Positions 52,401 to 64,000 of a stretch of DNA of 64,000 nt are shown piece by piece. The stretch lies in NCBI GenBank assembly GCA_023634235.1, contig JAMKCF010000072.1, positions 248,001 through 312,000 on the forward strand, written 5' to 3'. The notes beneath the pieces were generated by a model. It searched no databases. It worked only from the letters and a program-made list of their open reading frames with translations, and was not told the DNA's origin. The translations under genes were made by a program, and so were the position numbers. The stretch's first letter is position 1, and every line of letters begins with the position of its first letter. This DNA comes from Pisaster brevispinus. Its lineage: Eukaryota > Echinodermata > Asteroidea > Forcipulatida > Asteriidae.

Positions 52401-55400
52401 CACCAGCTGTTCTGATAATATCTGAAGTTGTGGTAGCTTCACCTATTGTAGTTACATCTGAAGTTGTTGTAGCTTTAGCTGTGGTAGTTACATCTGCAGT
52501 TGTAGTTACATCTGCAATTGTGGTTACACCAGCTGTTGTGGTAACATCTGCAGTTGTGGTAGCCTCAGCTGTTGTAGTTACATCTGAAGTAGTGGTAGCT
52601 TCAGCTGTGGTAGTTACAACTTCGGTTGTAGTTACATCTGCAGTTGTGGTTACATCAGCTGTTGTGGTAACATCTGCAGTTGTAGTAGCCTCAGCTGTTG
52701 TAGTTACATCTGCAGTTGTGGTTACACCAGCTTTTGTGGTAACATCTGTCGTCTTGGTAGCTTCAACTGAGGTAGTTAAATCTCCAATAGTGGTAGCTTC
52801 AGCTGTTGTGGTTACATCTTCAGTTGTGGTAACTTCAGCTATTGTAGTTACTTCTGAAGTTGTTGTAGCTTCAGCTGTTGTAGTAAGATCTTCAGTTTTA
52901 GTTACATCTGCAGTTGTGGTAGCTTTAGCAGTGGTAGTTACATCTGCAGTTGTAGTTAGATCTTTAGTTGTGATAACACCAGCTGTTCTGATAATGTCTG
53001 AAGTTGTGGTAGCTTCACCTATTGTATTTACATCTGAAGTTGTTGTAGCTTTAGCTGTGGTAGTTACATCTGCAGTTGTAGTTACATCTGCAATTGTGGT
53101 TACACCAGCTGTTGTGGTAATATCTGCAGTTGTGGTAGCCTCAGCTGTTGTAGTTACATCTGAAGTAGTGGTAGCTTCAGCTGTGGTAGTTACAACTTCG
53201 GTTGTAGTAACATCTGCAGTTGTGGTTACACCAGCTGATGTGGTAACATCTGCAGTTGTGGTAGCCTCAGCTGTTGTAGTTTGATCTACAGTTGTAGTTA
53301 CATCTGCAGTTGTGGTTACATCTGAAGTAGTGGTAGCTTCAGCTGTGGTAGTTACAACTTCGGTTGTAGTTACATCTGCAGTTGTGGTTACATCAGCTGT
53401 TGTGGTAACATCTGCAGTTGTAGTAGCCTCAGCTGTTGTAGTTACATCTGCAGTTGTGGTTACACCAGCTTTTGTGGTAACATCTGTCGTCTTGGTAGCT
53501 TCAACTGAGGTAGTTAAATCTCCAATAGTGGTAGCTTCAGCTGTTGTGGTTACATCTTCAGTTGTGGTAACTTCAGCTATTGTAGTTACTTCTGAAGTTG
53601 TTGTAGCTTCAGCTGTTGTAGTAAGATCTTCAGTTTTAGTTACATCTGCAGTTGTGGTAGCTTTAGCAGTGGTAGTTACATCTGCAGTTGTAGTTAGATC
53701 TTTAGTTGTGATAACACCAGCTGTTCTGATAATGTCTGAAGTTGTGGTAGCTTCACCTATTGTATTTACATCTGAAGTTGTTGTAGCTTTAGCTGTGGTA
53801 GTTACATCTGCAGTTGTAGTTACATCTGCAATTGTGGTTACACCAGCTGTTGTGGTAATATCTGCAGTTGTGGTAGCCTCAGCTGTTGTAGTTACATCTG
53901 AAGTAGTGGTAGCTTCAGCTGTGGTAGTTACAACTTCGGTTGTAGTAACATCTGCAGTTGTGGTTACACCAGCTGATGTGGTAACATCTGCAGTTGTGGT
54001 AGCCTCAGCTGTTGTAGTTTGATCTACAGTTGTAGTTACATCTGCAGTTGTGGTTACATCTGAAGTAGTGGTAGCTTCAGCTGTGGTAGTTACAACTTCG
54101 GTTGTAGTTACATCTGCAGTTGTGGTTACATCAGCTGTTGTGGTAACATCTGCAGTTGTAGTAGCCTCAGCTGTCGTAGTTACATCTGCAATTGTGGTTA
54201 CACCAGCTGTTGTGGTAATATCTGTCGTCTTGGTAGCTTCAACTGAGGTAGTTAAATCCCCAATAGTGGTAACTTCAGCTGTTGTGGTTACATCTTCAGT
54301 TGTGGTAGCTTCAGCTGTGGTAGTTACATCCGCAGTTGTAGTTACTTCTTCAGTTGTGGTTACATCAGCTGTTGTGGTAACATCTGCAGTTGTAGTAGCC
54401 TCAGCTGTTGTAGTTACATCTGCAATTGTGGTAGCTTTTACTGTGGAAGTTATATCTGCAGTTGTAGTTACATCTGCAATTGTGGTTACACCAGCTGTTG
54501 TGGTAACATCTGAAGTTGTGGTAACCTCAACTGTTGTAGTTACATCTGAAGTAGTGGTAGCTTCAGCTGTGGTAGTTACAACATCGGTTGTAGTTACATC
54601 TGCAGTTGTGGTTACATCAGCTGTTGTGGTAACATCTGCAGTTGTAGTAGCCTCAGCTGTTGTAGTTACATCTGCAGTTGTGGTTACACCAGCTGTTGTG
54701 GTAATATCTGTCGTCTTGGTAGCTTCAACTGAGGTAGTTAAATCTCCAATAGTGGTAGCTTCAGCTGTTGTGGTTACATCTTCAGTTGTGGTAGCTTCAG
54801 CTGTGGTAGTTACATCTGCAGTTGTAGTTACTTCTTCAGTTGTGGTAACATCAGCTGTTGTGGTAACATCTGCAGTTGTAGTAGCCTCAGCTGTTGTAGT
54901 TACATCTGCAATTGTGGTAGCTTTAACTGTGGAAGTTATATCTGCAGTTGTAGTTACATCTGCAACTGTTGTTACACCAGCTGTTGTGGTAACATCTGAA
55001 GTTGTGGTAACCTCAGCTGTTGTAGTTACATCTGAAGTAGTGGTAGCTTCAGCTGTGGTAGTTACAACTTCGGTTGTAGTTACATCTGCAGTTGTGGTTA
55101 CATCAGCTGTTGTGGTAACATCTGCAGTTGTAGTAGCCTCAGCTGTTGTAGTTACATCTGCAGTTGTGGTTACACCAGCTTTTGTGGTAACATCTGTCGT
55201 CTTGGTAGCTTCAACTGAGGTAGTTAAATCTCCAATAGTGGTAGCTTCAGCTGTTGTGGTTACATCTTCAGTTGTGGTAACTTCAGCTATTGTAGTTACT
55301 TCTGAAGTTGTTGTAGCTTCAGCTGTTGTAGTAAGATCTTCAGTTTTAGTTACATCTGCAGTTGTGGTAGCTTTAGCAGTGGTAGTTACATCTGCAGTTG

Positions 55401-58400
55401 TAGTTAGATCTTTAGTTGTGATAACACCAGCTGTTCTGATAATATCTGAAGTTGTGGTAGCTTCACCTATTGTAGTTACATCTGAAGTTGTTGTAGCTTT
55501 AGCTGTGGTAGTTACATCTGCAGTTGTAGTTACATCTGCAATTGTGGTTACACCAGCTGTTGTGGTAATATCTGCAGTTGTGGTAGCCTCAGCTGTTGTA
55601 GTTACATCTGAAGTAGTGGTAGCTTCAACTGTGGTAGTTACAACTTCGGTTGTAGTAACATCTGCAGTTGTGGTTACACCAGCTGATGTGGTAACATCTG
55701 CAGTTGTGGTAGCCTCAGCTGTTGTAATTTGATCTACAGTTGTAGTTACATCTGCAGTTGTGGTTACATCTGTAGTTGTGATAACACCAGCTGTTCTGGT
55801 AATATCTGAAGTTGTGGTAGCTTCAGCTATTGTAGTTACATCTGAAGTTGTTGTAGCTTTAGCTGTGGTAGTTACATCTGCAGTTGTAGTTACATCTGCA
55901 ATTGTGGTTACACCAGCTGTTGTGGTAATATCTGCAGTTGTGGTAGCCTCAGCTGTTGTAGTTACATCTGAAGTAGTGGTAGCTTCAGCTGTGGTAGTTA
56001 CAACTTCGGTTGTAGTAACATCTGCAGTTGTGGTTACACCAGCTGATGTGGTAACATCTGCAGTTGTGGTAGCCTCAGCTGTTGTAGTTTGATCTACAGT
56101 TGTAGTTACATCTGCAGTTGTGGTTACATCTGAAGTAGTGGTAGCTTCAGCTGTGGTAGTTACAACTTCGGTTGTAGTTACATCTGCAGTTGTGGTTACA
56201 TCAGCTGTTGTGGTAACATCTGCAGTTGTAGTAGCCTCAGCTGTTGTAGTTACATCTGCAATTGTGGTTACACCAGCTGTTGTGGTAATATCTGTCGTCT
56301 TGGTAGCTTCAACTGAGGTAGTTAAATCCCCAATAGTGGTAGCTTCAGCTGTTGTGGTTACATCTTCAGTTGTGGTAGCTTCAGCTGTGGTAGTTACATC
56401 TGCAGTTGTAGTTACTTCTTCAGTTGTGGTTACATCAGCTGTTGTGGTAACATCTGCAGTTGTAGTAGCCTCAGCTGTTGTAGTTACATCTGCAATTGTG
56501 GTAGCTTTTACTGTGGAAGTTATATCTGCAGTTGTAGTTACATCTGCAATTGTGGTTACACCAGCTGTTGTGGTAACATCTGAAGTTGTGGTAACCTCAA
56601 CTGTTGTAGTTACATCTGAAGTAGTGGTAGCTTCAGCTGTGGTAGTTACAACATCGGTTGTAGTTACATCTGCAGTTGTGGTTACATCAGCTGTTGTGGT
56701 AACATCTGCAGTTGTAGTAGCCTCAGCTGTTGTAGTTACATCTGCAGTTGTGGTTACACCAGCTGTTGTGGTAATATCTGTCGTCTTGGTAGCTTCAACT
56801 GAGGTAGTTAAATCTCCAATAGTGGTAGCTTCAGCTGTTGTGGTTACATCTTCAGTTGTGGTAGCTTCAGCTGTGGTAGTTACATCTGCAGTTGTAGTTA
56901 CTTCTTCAGTTGTTGTAACATCAGCTGTTGTGGTAACATCTGCAGTTGTAGTAGCCTCAGCTGTTGTAGTTACATCTGCAATTGTGGTAGCTTTAACTGT
57001 GGAAGTTATATCTGCAGTTGTAGTTACATCTGCAACTGTTGTTACACCAGCTGTTGTGGTAACATCTGAAGTTTTGGTAACCTCAGCTGTTGTAGTTACA
57101 TCTGAAGTAGTGGTAGCTTCAGCTGTGGTAGTTACAACTTCGGTTGTAGTTACATCTGCAGTTGTGGTTACATCAGCTGTTGTGGTAACATCTGCAGTTG
57201 TAGTAGCCTCAGCTGTTGGAGTTACATCTGCAGTTGTGGTTACACCAGCTTTTGTGGTAACATCTGTCGTCTTGGTAGCTTCAACTGAGGTAGTTAAATC
57301 TCCAATAGTGGTAGCTTCAGCTGTTGTGGTTACATCTTCAGTTGTGGTAACTTCAGCTATTGTAGTTACTTCTGAAGTTGTTGTAGCTTCAGCTGTTGTA
57401 GTAAGATCTTCAGTTTTAGTTATATCTGCAGTTGTGGTAGCTTTAGCAGTGGTAGTTACATCTGCAGTTGTAGTTAGATCTTTAGTTGTGATAACACCAG
57501 CTGTTCTGATAATATCTGAAGTTGTGGTAGCTTCACCTATTGTAGTTACATCTGAAGTTGTTGTAGCTTTAGCTGTGGTAGTTACATCTGCAGTTGTAGT
57601 TACATCTGCAATTGTGGTTACACCAGCTGTTGTGGTAATATCTGCAGTTGTGGTAGCCTCAGCTGTTGTAGTTACATCTGAAGTAGTGGTAGCTTCAGCT
57701 GTGGTAGTTACAACTTCGGTTGTAGTAACATCTGCAGTTGTGGTTACACCAGCTGATGTGGTAACATCTGCAGTTGTGGTAGCCTCAGCTGTTGTAGTTT
57801 GATCTACAGTTGTAGTTACATCTGCAGTTGTGGTTACATCTTTAGTTGTGGTTACATCAGCTGTTGTGGTAACATCTGCAGTTGTAGTAGACTCAGCTGT
57901 TGTAGTTACATCTGCAATTGTGGTAGCTTTCACTGTGGAAGTTATATCTGCAGTTGTAGTTACATCTGCAATTGTGGTTACACCAGCTGTTGTGGTAACA
58001 TCTGAAGTTGTCGTAACCTCAGCTGTTGTAGTTACATCTGAAGTAGTGGTAGCTTCAGCTGTGGTAGTTACAACTTCGGTTGTAGTTACATCTGCAGTTG
58101 TGGTTACATCAGCTGTTGCGGTAACATCTGCAGTTGTAGTAGCCTCAGCTGTTGTAGTTACATCTGCAGTTGTGGTTACACCAGCTGTTGTGGTAATATC
58201 TGTCGTCTTGGTAGCTTCAACTGAGGTAGTTAAATCTCCAATAGTGGTAGCTTCAGCTGTTGTGGTTACATCTTCAGATGTGGTAGCTTCAGCTGTGGTA
58301 GTTACATCTGCAGTTGTAGTTACTTCTTCAGTTGTGGTTACATCTGTAGTTGTGATAACACCAGCTGTTCTGGTAATATCTGAAGTTGTGGTAGCTTCAG

Positions 58401-61400
58401 CTATTGTAGTTACATCTGAAGTTGTTGTAGCTTTAGCTGTGGTAGTTACATCTGCAGTTGTAGTTACATCTGCAATTGTGGTTACATCTGCAATTGTGGT
58501 TACACCAGCTGTTGTGGTAACATCTGCAGTTGTGGTACCCTCATCTGTTGTAGTTACAACTTCGGTTGTAGTTACATCTGCAGTTCTGGTTACACCAGTT
58601 GTTGTGGTAACATCTGCAGTTGTGGTAGCCTCAGTTATTGTAGTTACATCTGCAATTGTGGTTACACCAGCTGTTGTGGTAACATCTGAAGTTGTGGTAG
58701 CCTCAGCTGTTGTAGTTACAACTTCAGTTGTGGTAGCTTCAGCTGTGGTAGTTACAACTTCGGTTGTAGTTACATCTGCAGTTGTGGTTACACCAGCTGT
58801 TGTGGTAACATTTGCAGTTGTGGTAGCCTCAGCTGTTGTAGTTTGATCTACAGTTGTAGTTACATCTGCAGTTGTGGTTACATCTTCAGTTGTAGTTACA
58901 TCAGCTGTTGTGGTAACATCTGCAGTTGTGGTAGCCTCATCTGTTGTAGTTACAACTGCAGTTGTGGTTACATCAGCTGTTGCGGTAACATCTGCTGTTG
59001 TAGTAGCCTCAGCTGTGGTAGTTACATCTGCAGTTGTGGTTACACCAGCTGTTGTGGTAATTTCTGTCGTCTTGGTAGCTTCAACTGAGGAAGTTAAATC
59101 TCCAATAGAGGTAACTTCAGCTATTGTAGTTACTTCTGAAGTTGTTGTAGCTTCAGCTGTTGTAGTAAGATCTTCAGTTTTAGTTACATCAGCAGTTGTG
59201 GTAGCTTTAGCAGTGGTAGTTACATCTGCAGTTGTAGTTAGATCTTTAGTTGTGATAACACCAGCTGTTCTGATAATATCTGAAGTTGTGGTAGCTTCAC
59301 CTATTGTAGTTACATCTGAAGTTTTTGTAGCTTTAGCTGTGGTAGTTACATCTGCAGTTGTAGTTACATCTGCAATTGTGGTTACACCAGCTGTTGTGGT
59401 AACATCTGCAGTTGTGGTAGCCTCAGCTGTTGTAGTTTGATCTACAGTTGTAGTTACATCTGCAGTTGTGGTTACATCTTTAGTTGTGGTTACATCAGCT
59501 GTTGTGGTAACATCTGCAGTTGTAGTAGACTCAGCTGTTGAAGTTACATCTGCAATTGTGGTAGCTTTCAGTGTGGAAGTTATATCTGCAGTTGTAGTTA
59601 CATCTGCAATTGTGGTTACACCAGCTGTTGTGGTAACATCTGAAGTTGTGGTAACCTCAGCTGTTGTAGTTACATCTGAAGTAGTGGTAGCTTCAGCTGT
59701 GGTAGTTACAACTTCGGTTGTAGTTACATCTGCAGTTGTGGTTACATCAGCTATTGTGGTAACATCTGCAGTTGTAGTAGCCTCAGCTGTTGTAGTTACA
59801 TCTGCAGTTGTGGTTACACCAGCTGTTGTGGTAATATCTGTCGTCTTGGTAGCTTCAACTGAGGTAGTTAAATCTCCAATAGTGGTAGCTTCAGCTGTTG
59901 TGGTTACATCTTCAGTTGTGGTAGCTTCAGCTGTGGTAGTTACATCTGCAGTTGTAGTTACTTCTTCAGTTGTGGTTACATCAGCTGTTGTGGTAACATC
60001 TGCAGTTGTAGTAGCCTCAGCTGTTGTAGTTACATCTGCAATTGTGGTTACACCAGCTGTTGTGGTTACATCTGAAGTTGTGGTAACCTCAACTGTTGTA
60101 GTTACATCTGAAGTAGTGGTAGCTTCAGCTGTGGTAGTTACAACTTCGGTTGTAGTTACATCTGCAGTTGTGGTTACATCAGCTGTTGTGGTAACATCTG
60201 CAGTTGTAGTAGCCTCAGCTGTTGTAGTTACATCTGCAGTTGTGGTTACACCAGCTGTTGTGGTAATATCTGTCGTCTTGGTAGCTTCAACTGAGGTAGT
60301 TAAATCTCCAATAGTGGTAGCTTCAGCTGTTGTGGTTACATCTTCAGTTGTGGTAGCTTCAGCTGTGGTAGTTACATCTGCAGTTGTAGTTACTTCTTCA
60401 GTTGTGGTTACATCAGCTGTTGTGGTAACATCTGCAGTTGTAGTAGCCTCAGCTGTTGTAGTTACATCTGCAGTTGTGGTTACACCAGCTGTTGTGGTAA
60501 TATCTGTCGTCTTGGTAGCTTCAGCTTTTGTAGTTACATCTGCAGTTGTGGTAGCCTCAGCTATTGTAGTTACATCTGCAGTTGCGGAAGCTTCAGCTGT
60601 GGTAGTTACATCAGCAGTTGTTGTTACATCTTCAGTTGTGGTAGCTTCAGCTGTTGTGGTAACATCTGCAGTTGTAGCAGCCTCAGCTGTTGTAGTTACA
60701 ACTGCAGTTATGGAACCTTCAGCTGTTGTAGTTAGATCTACAGTTGTAGTTACATCTGCAGTTGTGGTTACATCTTCAGTTGTGGTTACATCTGTAGTTG
60801 TGATAACACCAGCTGTTGTGGTAACATCTGCAGTTGTGGTAGCCTTAGCTGTTGTAGTTACAACTTCGGTTGTAGTTACATCTGCAGTTCTGGTTACACC
60901 AGTTGTTGTGGGAACATCTGCATGTGTGGTAGCCTCAGTTATTGTAGTTACATCTGCAGTTGTGGCAGCTTCAGCTGTGGTAGTTACACCAGCTGTTGTG
61001 GAAACATCTGAAGTTGTCGTAGCTAAAGCTGTTTTAGTAAGATCTTCAGTTTTAGTTACATCTGCAGTTGTGGTAGCTTTTACTGTGGAAGTTACATCTG
61101 CAGTTGTAGTTACATCTTTAGTTGTGGTTACATCAGCTGTTGTGGTAACATCTGCAGTTTTGGTTAGACCAGCTGATGAGGTAACATCCGCAGTTGTTGT
61201 AGCTACAGGTGTTGTAGTTTGATCTACGGTTGTAGTTACATCTGCAGTTCTGGTTACACCAGCTGTTGTGGTAACATCTGCAGTTTTAATAGCCTCAGCT
61301 GTTGTAGTTACATCTGCAGTTGTTGTTACATCTGCAATTGTGGTTACACCAGCTGTTGTGGGAACATCTGCAGTTGTAGTAGCCTCAGCTGTTGTAGTTA

Positions 61401-64000
61401 CATCTGCAGTTGTGGTAGCGTCAGCTGTTGTAGTTTGATCTACAGTTGTAGTTACATCTGCAGTTGTGGTTACATCTTCAGTTGTGGTTACATCAGCTGT
61501 TGTGGTAACATCTGCAGTTGTGGTACCCTCATCTGTTGTAGTTACAATGGCAGTTGTGGTAGCCTCAGCTATTGTAGTTACATCTGCAGTTGTGGCAGCT
61601 TCAGCTGTAGTAGTTACATCTGCAGTTGTTATTACATCAGCTGTTGTGGTAACATCTGCAGTTGTGGTAGCCTCAGCTATTGTAGTTACATCTGAAGTTG
61701 TTGTAGCTTCAGCTTTTGTAGTAAGATCTTCAGTTTTAGTTACATCTGCAGTTGTGGTAGCTTTAGCAGTGGTAGTTACATCTGCAGTAGTAGTTACATC
61801 TTTAGTTGTGGTTACATCAGCTGTTGTGGTAACATCTGCAGTTGTAGTAGACTTGGCTGTTGTATTTACATCTGAAGTAGTGGTAGCTTCAGCTGTGGTA
61901 GTTACAACTTCGTTTGTAGTTACATCTGCAGATGTGGTTAAACCAGCTGTTGTGGTAACATCTGCAGTTGTAGTAGCCTCAGCTGTTGTAGTTTGATCTA
62001 CAGTTGTAGTTACATCTGCAGTTGTGGTTACATCTTCACTTGTGGTTACATTAGCTGTTGTGGTAACATCTGCAGTTGTGATAGCCTCATCTGTTGTAGT
62101 TACAACGGCAGTTGTGGTAGCCTCAGCTGTTGTAGTTACATCTGAAGTAGTGGTAGCTTCAGCTGTGGTAGTTACAACTTCGGTTGTAGTAACATCTGCA
62201 GTTGTGGTTAAACCAGCTGATGTGGTAACATCTGCAGTTGTGGTAGCCTCAGCTGTTGTAGTTTGATCTACAGTTGTAGTTACATCTGCAGTTTTGGTTA
62301 CATCTTCAGTTGTGGTTACATCAGCTCTTGTGGTAACATCTGCAGTTCTGGTAGTCTCGTCTGTTGTAGTTACAACTGCAGTTGTCGTAGCTTCAGCTGG
62401 TGTAGTTAAATCTGAAGTAGTGGTAGCTTCCGCTGTGGTAGTTACATCTTCATTTGTAGTTACATCTGCAGTTGTGGTAGCTTTAACTGGGGAAGTAACA
62501 TCTGCAGGTGAAGTTACATCTGCAATTGTGGTTACACCAGCTGTTGTGGTAACTTCTGCAGTTGTGGTAGCCTCAGCTGTTGTAGTTACATCTGAAGTAG
62601 TGGTAGCTTCAGCTGTGGTAGTTACAACTTCGGTTGTAGTAACATCTGCAGTTGTGGTTACACCAGCTGATGTGGTAACATCTGCAGTTGTGGTAGCCTC
62701 AGCTGTTGTAGTTTGATCTACAGTTGTAGTTACATCTGCAGTTGTGGTTACATCTTCAGTTGTGGTTACATCAGCTGTTGTAGTTACATCTGAAGTAGTG
62801 GTAGCTTCAGCTGTGGTAGTTACAACTTCGGTTGTAGTAACATCTGCAGTTGTGGTTACACCAGCTGATGTGGTAACATCTGCAGTTGTAGTAGCCTCAG
62901 CTGTTGTAGTTACATCTGCAGTTGTGGTTACACCAGCTGTTGTGGTAATTTCTGTCGTCTTGGTAGCTTCAACTGAGGAAGTTAAATCTCCAATAGAGGT
63001 AACTTCAGCTATTGTAGTTACATCTGAAGTTGTTGTAGCTTCACCTGTTGTAGTAAGATCTTCAGTTTTAGTTACATCTGCAGTTGTGGTAGCTTCAGCA
63101 GTGGTAGTTACATCTGCAGTTGTAGTTACATCTGCAATTGTGATAACACCAGCTGTTCTGGTAATATCTGAAGTTGTGGTAGCTTCACCTATTGTAGTTA
63201 CATCTGAAGTTGTTGTAGCTTCTGCAATTGTGGTTACACCAGCTGTTGTGGTAACATCTGCAGTTGTGGTAGCCTCAGCTGTTGTAGTTACATCTGAAGT
63301 AGTGGTAGCTTCAGCTGTGGTAGTTACAACTTCGGTTGTAGTAACATCTGCAGTTGTGGTTACACCAGCTGATGTGGTAACATCTGCAGTTGTGGTAGTC
63401 TCAGCTGTTGTAGTTTGATCTACAGTTGTAGTTACATCTGCAGTTGTGGTTACATCTTCAGTTGTGGTTACATCAGCTTGTGAAGTTACATCTGCAGTTG
63501 TGGTAGCATCAGCTATTGAAGTTACATCTTCAGTTGTTGTAGCTTCAGCTGTGGTAGTTACATCTGCAGTTGTAGTGACATCTTCAGTTGTGGTTACATC
63601 AGCTGTTGTGGTAACATCTGCAGTTTTAGTAGCCTCAGCTGTTGTAGTAACATCTGCAGTTGTTGAAGCTTCAGCTGTGGTAGTTACAACTTCGGTTGTA
63701 GTTACATCTGCAGTTGTGGTTACACCAGCTGTTGTGGTAACATCTGCAGTTGTAGTAGCCTCAGCTGTTGTAGTTAGATCTACAGTTGTAGTTACATCTG
63801 CAGCTGTGGTTACATCTTCAGTTGTGCTTACATCTTCAGTTGTGGTTAGACCAGCTGTTGAGGTAACATCCGCAGTTGTGGTAGCTTCGGCTTTTGTAGT
63901 TACATACGCAGTTGTTGTAGCTACAGGTGTTGTAGTTACATCTGCAGTTGTTGTAACATCTGCAGTTGTGGTTACACCAGCTGTTGTGGTTACACCAGCT
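34497..64000 (-). CDS. Giant Thr-rich mucin-like repeat protein, right exon (5' end outside window)
   Basis: On the minus strand this stretch has no in-frame stop from the right edge down to the proposed splice donor, about 9,834 codons. It encodes back-to-back hexapeptides of the type A-D-V-T-T-T, A-E-A-T-T-T, A-G-V-T-T-T, S-D-V-T-T-T and E-V-V-T-T-T. About half the residues are Thr. I saw no Cys, and Met, His and Trp are nearly absent. Such Thr-dense, Cys-free tracts are typical of mucin O-glycosylation domains; secretion or surface location is inferred, because no signal peptide or membrane segment lies in the window. No start is visible: the frame runs in from beyond 64000, and an apparent GTG start near 57933 is just an ordinary Val codon. 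The last residues before the donor (around D-I-Q-I-T-S) leave the repeat pattern. Plus-strand frames over the same DNA carry many stops. A non-animal adhesin or cell-wall protein would look similar, so the family name is tentative. Confidence 0.72.
47400..51050 (-). repeat. Tandem duplication, 1,854-bp period (right array)
   Basis: About 47.4-49.2 kb recurs at about 49.25-51.05 kb with an offset of 1,854 bp (103 units). Anchors are the TTTGAT boundary motif (47880 and 49734), the ATATCTGTCG motif (49091 and 50945) and AAGGAAGTTAAATC. A related 1-kb copy lies near 57.8-58.85 kb, offset 9,105 bp from 48.7-49.7 kb. Confidence 0.7.
52574..54049 (-). repeat. Tandem duplication, 738-bp period (right array)
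   Basis: Two adjacent 738-bp (41-unit) copies, 52574-53311 and 53312-54049, share private variants: ATAATGTCTGAAG at 52992 and 53730, and TTGTATTTACATC near 53023 and 53761. I saw essentially no other differences inside the copies. A third copy starts at 54050 but diverges by about 54172. Confidence 0.85.
54050..57825 (-). repeat. Two 1.7-kb copies at 2,070-bp spacing (right array)
   Basis: The block from 54050 to about 55755 recurs from 56120 to about 57825, offset 2,070 bp (115 units). Shared private variants include AAATCCCCAATAG near 54255 and 56325, ACAACATCGGTTG near 54577 and 56647, and CTGCAACTGTTG near 54960 and 57030. About 365 bp of a different block (55760-56119) separates them. 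Confidence 0.8.

Larger units (their letters stand above)
34505..64000 (-). repeat. Right minisatellite array, 18-bp coding unit
   Basis: This is the same 18-bp unit and hexapeptide code as the left array, roughly 1,600 units, continuing past the right edge. Its higher-order families differ. Recurrent plus-strand markers are GTAGTTTGATCTACAG (hexapeptide with V-D-Q), ACAACTTCGGTTGTAG (E-V-V), ATATCTGTCGTCTTGG and AAATCTCCAATAGTGG. The 34.5-37 kb end is more diverged from consensus than the interior, as is usual for the edge of an array homogenised by unequal exchange. Confidence 0.95.

Noticed and set aside
57931..57933. Apparent start codon of the right exon (GTG)
   Set aside because: The frame is open upstream to 64000 and the GTG is an ordinary Val in a T-V-K-A unit.
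1..64000. CRISPR array
   Set aside because: Units are contiguous 18-mers with no spacers, translate cleanly, and the context is eukaryotic.

Overview
The window looks like animal (invertebrate) nuclear DNA. There is no bacterial gene order. Two very long low-complexity coding arrays flank one AT-rich, non-repetitive stretch of about 3.2 kb that has splice-like borders and a piggyBac-like MITE. I cannot name the species; a mollusc or another marine invertebrate is only a guess.

Layout: (1) 1-31254 is a tandem array of an 18-bp unit. (2) 31255-34496 is unique sequence. (3) 34497-64000 is a second array of the same 18-bp unit. Both arrays run off the window. Read on the minus strand, nearly every unit encodes a hexapeptide close to A-[DEG]-[VA]-T-T-T, so the product is about half threonine, acidic and essentially free of cysteine. 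This is the composition of a heavily O-glycosylated, mucin-like secreted or surface protein. The minus frame is open from the right edge to 34453, and again from 31264 to the left edge except for one TAG at 17222-17224. Plus-strand reading frames in the arrays are broken many times and are shadows of the repeat.

The simplest model is one giant minus-strand gene. A right exon of at least 29.5 kb ends at a CAG|GTCAGT donor (34497/34496). A 3,242-bp phase-1 intron follows. A left exon begins after TTGCAG (31255) and continues the same hexapeptide frame. The mature reading would be about 14,500 codons to the TAG, or more than 20,000 codons in this window if the TAG is an error or a rare allele. 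A competing model ends the right-hand gene at the TAG at 34450-34452, followed 91 nt later by AATAAA and a GT-rich element. The left array would then be a second gene, or the two ends would be alternative 3' ends of one gene.

Each array carries its own higher-order repeats and several recent tandem or dispersed block duplications (378, 738, 1170, 1854 and 2070 bp periods, among others). There is also evidence of sequence exchange between the arrays. All unit-length irregularities I found are multiples of 3 nt, which supports selection for the minus-strand protein. No RNA genes, CRISPR arrays, operons or other protein genes were recognised.
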